A stretch of DNA of 7,903 nucleotides, from positions 1-7,903 of the forward strand of contig JAJFHI010000167.1 of NCBI GenBank assembly GCA_021775715.1. The letters run 5' to 3'. The DNA comes from Hyphomicrobiaceae bacterium (GTDB lineage: Bacteria > Pseudomonadota > Alphaproteobacteria > Rhizobiales > Hyphomicrobiaceae). The translations under genes and the position numbers were made by a program. The notes beneath the pieces were generated by a model, which was given only the letters and a program-made list of their open reading frames with translations, ran no database searches and was not told where the DNA came from. Positions 5,906 to 7,903 of the stretch are shown here, one piece after another. Each line of letters starts with the position of its first letter. Positions within the stretch are counted from its first letter, which is position 1.

Positions 5906-7780
5906 ATGGGTGCGCAGCTGAAACTGGATGATTTGGACGCCGAGGCCGGACTTGATGAGACCGCAGCACCGGCTAATGCGTTTCTCGGCGTGATGGAATC
6001 TGCGCGCGGTTATCGCTGGACGGAACGCCTCAAACCAGCCGATCACAAAAACGCAACCGCAATCAGTCAGCGCCACGACCTACCGGAAATTCTTGGCCGT
6101 GTATTGGCCGCCCGTGACGTCACCATCGACGAGGTCCAGTCCGTCCTCGCGCCCTCCATCAAAGCCTTGATGCCAGACCCAAGTTCGATGCGCGGTTGCG
6201 ACACTGCCGCTACCCGCATTGCTGACGCGATCGAAGCCAAAACACCGGTTGCGATTTTCGGCGACTACGATGTTGACGGCGCGTGCTCGTCCGCACTCAT
6301 GGCGCGTTTTTTACGGCATCACCAGACACCCGCCCGTATCTACATTCCTGATCGCATGCTCGAAGGTTACGGCCCCAACGGACCAGCGATTGAAACGCTC
6401 GTCAACGAAGGCGCCAAGTTAATTGTCACGGTCGACTGCGGCACAACAAGTTACGCGCCCCTCGCCGTTGCCAAAGATCTCAAGACCGACGTCATCATCA
6501 TTGACCATCACCAAGCTGATGAAGAACTCCCCGACGTGCACGCTGTCGTCAACCCAAATCGCCAAGACGACATCTCGGGTCAGGGACATTTGTGCGCGGC
6601 CGGCGTTGTGTTTCTTGTCATCGTTGCTATCACGCGTGAATTGCGTGGCCGCGGCTTTTACAAAGACGGCTTTCCCGAACCGGGCTTGTTGAACGAGCTT
6701 GATCTCGTCGCCCTTGCAACCGTCTGTGATGTGGTTCCACTCACCGGGCTCAACCGCGCTTACGTCACGCAGGGCCTCGAAGTCATGCGCGGACGGCGCA
6801 ACCTTGGCCTGCGTGCGTTGTTTGATACCGCCGGACTCGATCAGGCTCCAACGCCGTACCACCTCGGCTACATTCTCGGGCCACGCATCAATGCCGGTGG
6901 CCGTGTTGGCGATTCAGGGCTTGGCGCACGCATGTTGTCGACGGGCGACGCTCGAGAGGCTGAAAAGATCGCCGAGACACTCGACCGGCTCAACAAAGAG
7001 CGCAAACAAATCGAAACCGATGCCCTCGCAGAAGCGATGGCCGAAGCTGAAATCCGCGTCGAGGAAAACCCGGACCTGCCTGTGCTGATCGTTGGCAGTG
7101 ACGGCTGGCACAAAGGCATCGTCGGCCTCGTCGCAAGCCGTCTGGCCGACCGCTTCCATCGACCAACCTGTGTGCTGTCTTGGACCAAGCAGGCCGGCTC
7201 CGAAAAAATCGAAGGCACGGGGTCGCTGCGGTCTCTTCCAGGCGTTGACATCGGCGGTGCTGTCCGCGGTGCTATGGCCGATGGCATCCTGATAAAGGGT
7301 GGTGGCCACGCCATGGCAGCCGGTCTTACTGTCGCTCAGGACAAGCTGCCCGCGCTCGCTGCTTATTTCGAACGTCAACTGAAGGATACGAGTTCTGAGG
7401 CCCGCGAGGCTGCCAGCCTCGAAATCGACGGTGCCCTGACGCCGACAGCGGCATCTCAATCCCTCGTCAACCTGCTTGAACGCGCTGGGCCATACGGCCA
7501 AGGCAATCCACAACCCCGCTTCGCTTTCCCAGCGCACCGCATCCGATTTGCAAAAATCGTCGGTGGTGCCCATGTCCGGTGTGTCCTGGAGGCAGGCGAC
7601 GGCTCGCGGATCGACGCTATTGCCTTCCGTGCGGCAGGCCAGCCTTTGGGCGATTTGCTGCTAAATACGGATGGCTTGCCGATACATGTGGCAGGCCACG
7701 TCCGCCGCGACACCTGGGGCGGGCGCAACAAGTTGCAGCTGATGATCGTGGACGCGGCCACTCCACAGCGTGCAATTTAG
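5906..7780 (+). CDS. recJ: Single-stranded-DNA-specific exonuclease RecJ
   Basis: A 624-residue cytoplasmic 5'-3' exonuclease of the DHH family, used in recombination repair (RecFOR pathway), mismatch repair and base excision repair. Metal-site motifs are all present: GDYDVDGACS with aspartates at 120, 122 and 124; VDCGTT around D177; IIIDHHQAD with D200-H201-H202; and ALATVCDVVPL with D275. The GPRINAGGRVGDS segment (325-337) and the DHHA1 hallmark KGGGHAMAAG (464-473) follow. A C-terminal OB-type domain begins about residue 505 and includes GPYGQGNPQPRF. The length is close to the family norm (E. coli about 577), with an extra N-terminal stretch of about 35 residues before the conserved W-x-x-R region. 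The start is set by AAAGGAG 7 bases upstream. Domain order and active-site residues are intact, so it should be functional. No intrinsic terminator is seen before the tRNA-Glu promoter. Confidence 0.97.
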   Translation: MGAQLKLDDLDAEAGLDETAAPANAFLGVMESARGYRWTERLKPADHKNATAISQRHDLPEILGRVLAARDVTIDEVQSVLAPSIKALMPDPSSMRGCDTAATRIADAIEAKTPVAIFGDYDVDGACSSALMARFLRHHQTPARIYIPDRMLEGYGPNGPAIETLVNEGAKLIVTVDCGTTSYAPLAVAKDLKTDVIIIDHHQADEELPDVHAVVNPNRQDDISGQGHLCAAGVVFLVIVAITRELRGRGFYKDGFPEPGLLNELDLVALATVCDVVPLTGLNRAYVTQGLEVMRGRRNLGLRALFDTAGLDQAPTPYHLGYILGPRINAGGRVGDSGLGARMLSTGDAREAEKIAETLDRLNKERKQIETDALAEAMAEAEIRVEENPDLPVLIVGSDGWHKGIVGLVASRLADRFHRPTCVLSWTKQAGSEKIEGTGSLRSLPGVDIGGAVRGAMADGILIKGGGHAMAAGLTVAQDKLPALAAYFERQLKDTSSEAREAASLEIDGALTPTAASQSLVNLLERAGPYGQGNPQPRFAFPAHRIRFAKIVGGAHVRCVLEAGDGSRIDAIAFRAAGQPLGDLLLNTDGLPIHVAGHVRRDTWGGRNKLQLMIVDAATPQRAI

Positions 7781-7810
7781 TCGCGTCTTTGCAATCTTGG
7801 GCGACACAGC

Positions 7811-7839
7811 TTGCAAGCGCCTCAAACGGTGGTTATACC
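7811..7839 (+). promoter_or_regulatory. Probable promoter of tRNA-Glu
   Basis: TTGCAA (7811-7816) and TATACC (7834-7839) are separated by 17 bases and lie 12 bases before the tRNA's first base. The -35 box sits inside the perfect palindrome GCTTGCAAGC (7809-7818). Confidence 0.5.
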
Positions 7840-7850
7840 CTCCTCCACGC

Positions 7851-7903
7851 GGTCCCTTCGTCTAGTGGTTAGGACGCCAGATTTTCATTCTGGAAACAGG
7901 AGT
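7851..7903 (+). tRNA. tRNA-Glu (anticodon TTC), 3'-truncated by the window end
   Basis: The first 53 bases of a tRNA are present. They comprise the acceptor strand GGTCCCT, a D arm containing TCTAGTGGTTAGGA, and the anticodon stem CCAGA/TCTGG with loop TTTTCAT, giving TTC, which reads GAA/GAG. The start of the T arm is visible (CAGGAGT). The sequence closely matches the usual bacterial tRNA-Glu. It lies 70 bases after recJ on the same strand. Confidence 0.93.

Noticed and set aside
6914..7573. 219-residue minus-strand frame inside recJ
   Set aside because: It is antisense to conserved RecJ motifs and has no domain of its own.

Overview
The window looks like a chromosomal stretch from an alphaproteobacterium. 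The evidence is moderate-to-high GC coding DNA, a RecJ and a DUF1194 protein of the kind common in that class, and a recJ followed by tRNA-Glu. The class assignment is an inference from gene content, not a computed placement. Seven protein genes and two tRNA genes fill almost all of it, and no IS, phage, CRISPR or plasmid signal is visible.

Layout. (1) Positions 1-2181 (+) hold the 3' part of a gene that joins a type I periplasmic binding domain (LivJ-like) to a pentameric ligand-gated ion channel; its 5' end lies outside the window. (2) A tRNA-Lys(CTT) lies convergent to it at 2202-2277 (-). (3) A secreted c-type haem protein of the cytochrome P460 family occupies 2444-2956 (-) and ends in a strong intrinsic terminator. 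(4) Divergent from it, across about 220 bp, an ECF sigma factor (3178-3759, +) overlaps by 4 bases a 72-residue zinc-finger protein that is probably its anti-sigma factor (3756-3974, +). (5) A two-gene minus-strand unit follows: an exported pentapeptide-repeat protein (4865-5692), then, 6 bases later, a membrane-anchored DUF1194 protein with a von Willebrand A-type metal site (4010-4858). (6) recJ (5906-7780, +) is followed by the first 53 bases of tRNA-Glu(TTC) with a recognisable promoter.

How the parts may work together. The channel fusion suggests that a solute bound in the periplasm gates an ion pore in the inner membrane. The sigma/zinc-finger pair resembles thiol/zinc-sensing ECF switches, and its divergent neighbour P460 belongs to a family that handles hydroxylamine and nitric oxide, so a small stress module is plausible but not proven. 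The pentapeptide/DUF1194 pair looks like a cell-envelope operon of unknown role. recJ and the tRNAs are housekeeping genes.

The most interesting item is the binding-protein/channel fusion. As far as I recall, fusions of this general type have been reported in surveys of bacterial Cys-loop-family channels, so the architecture itself is probably not new. This member's ligand and ion selectivity cannot be read from the sequence.
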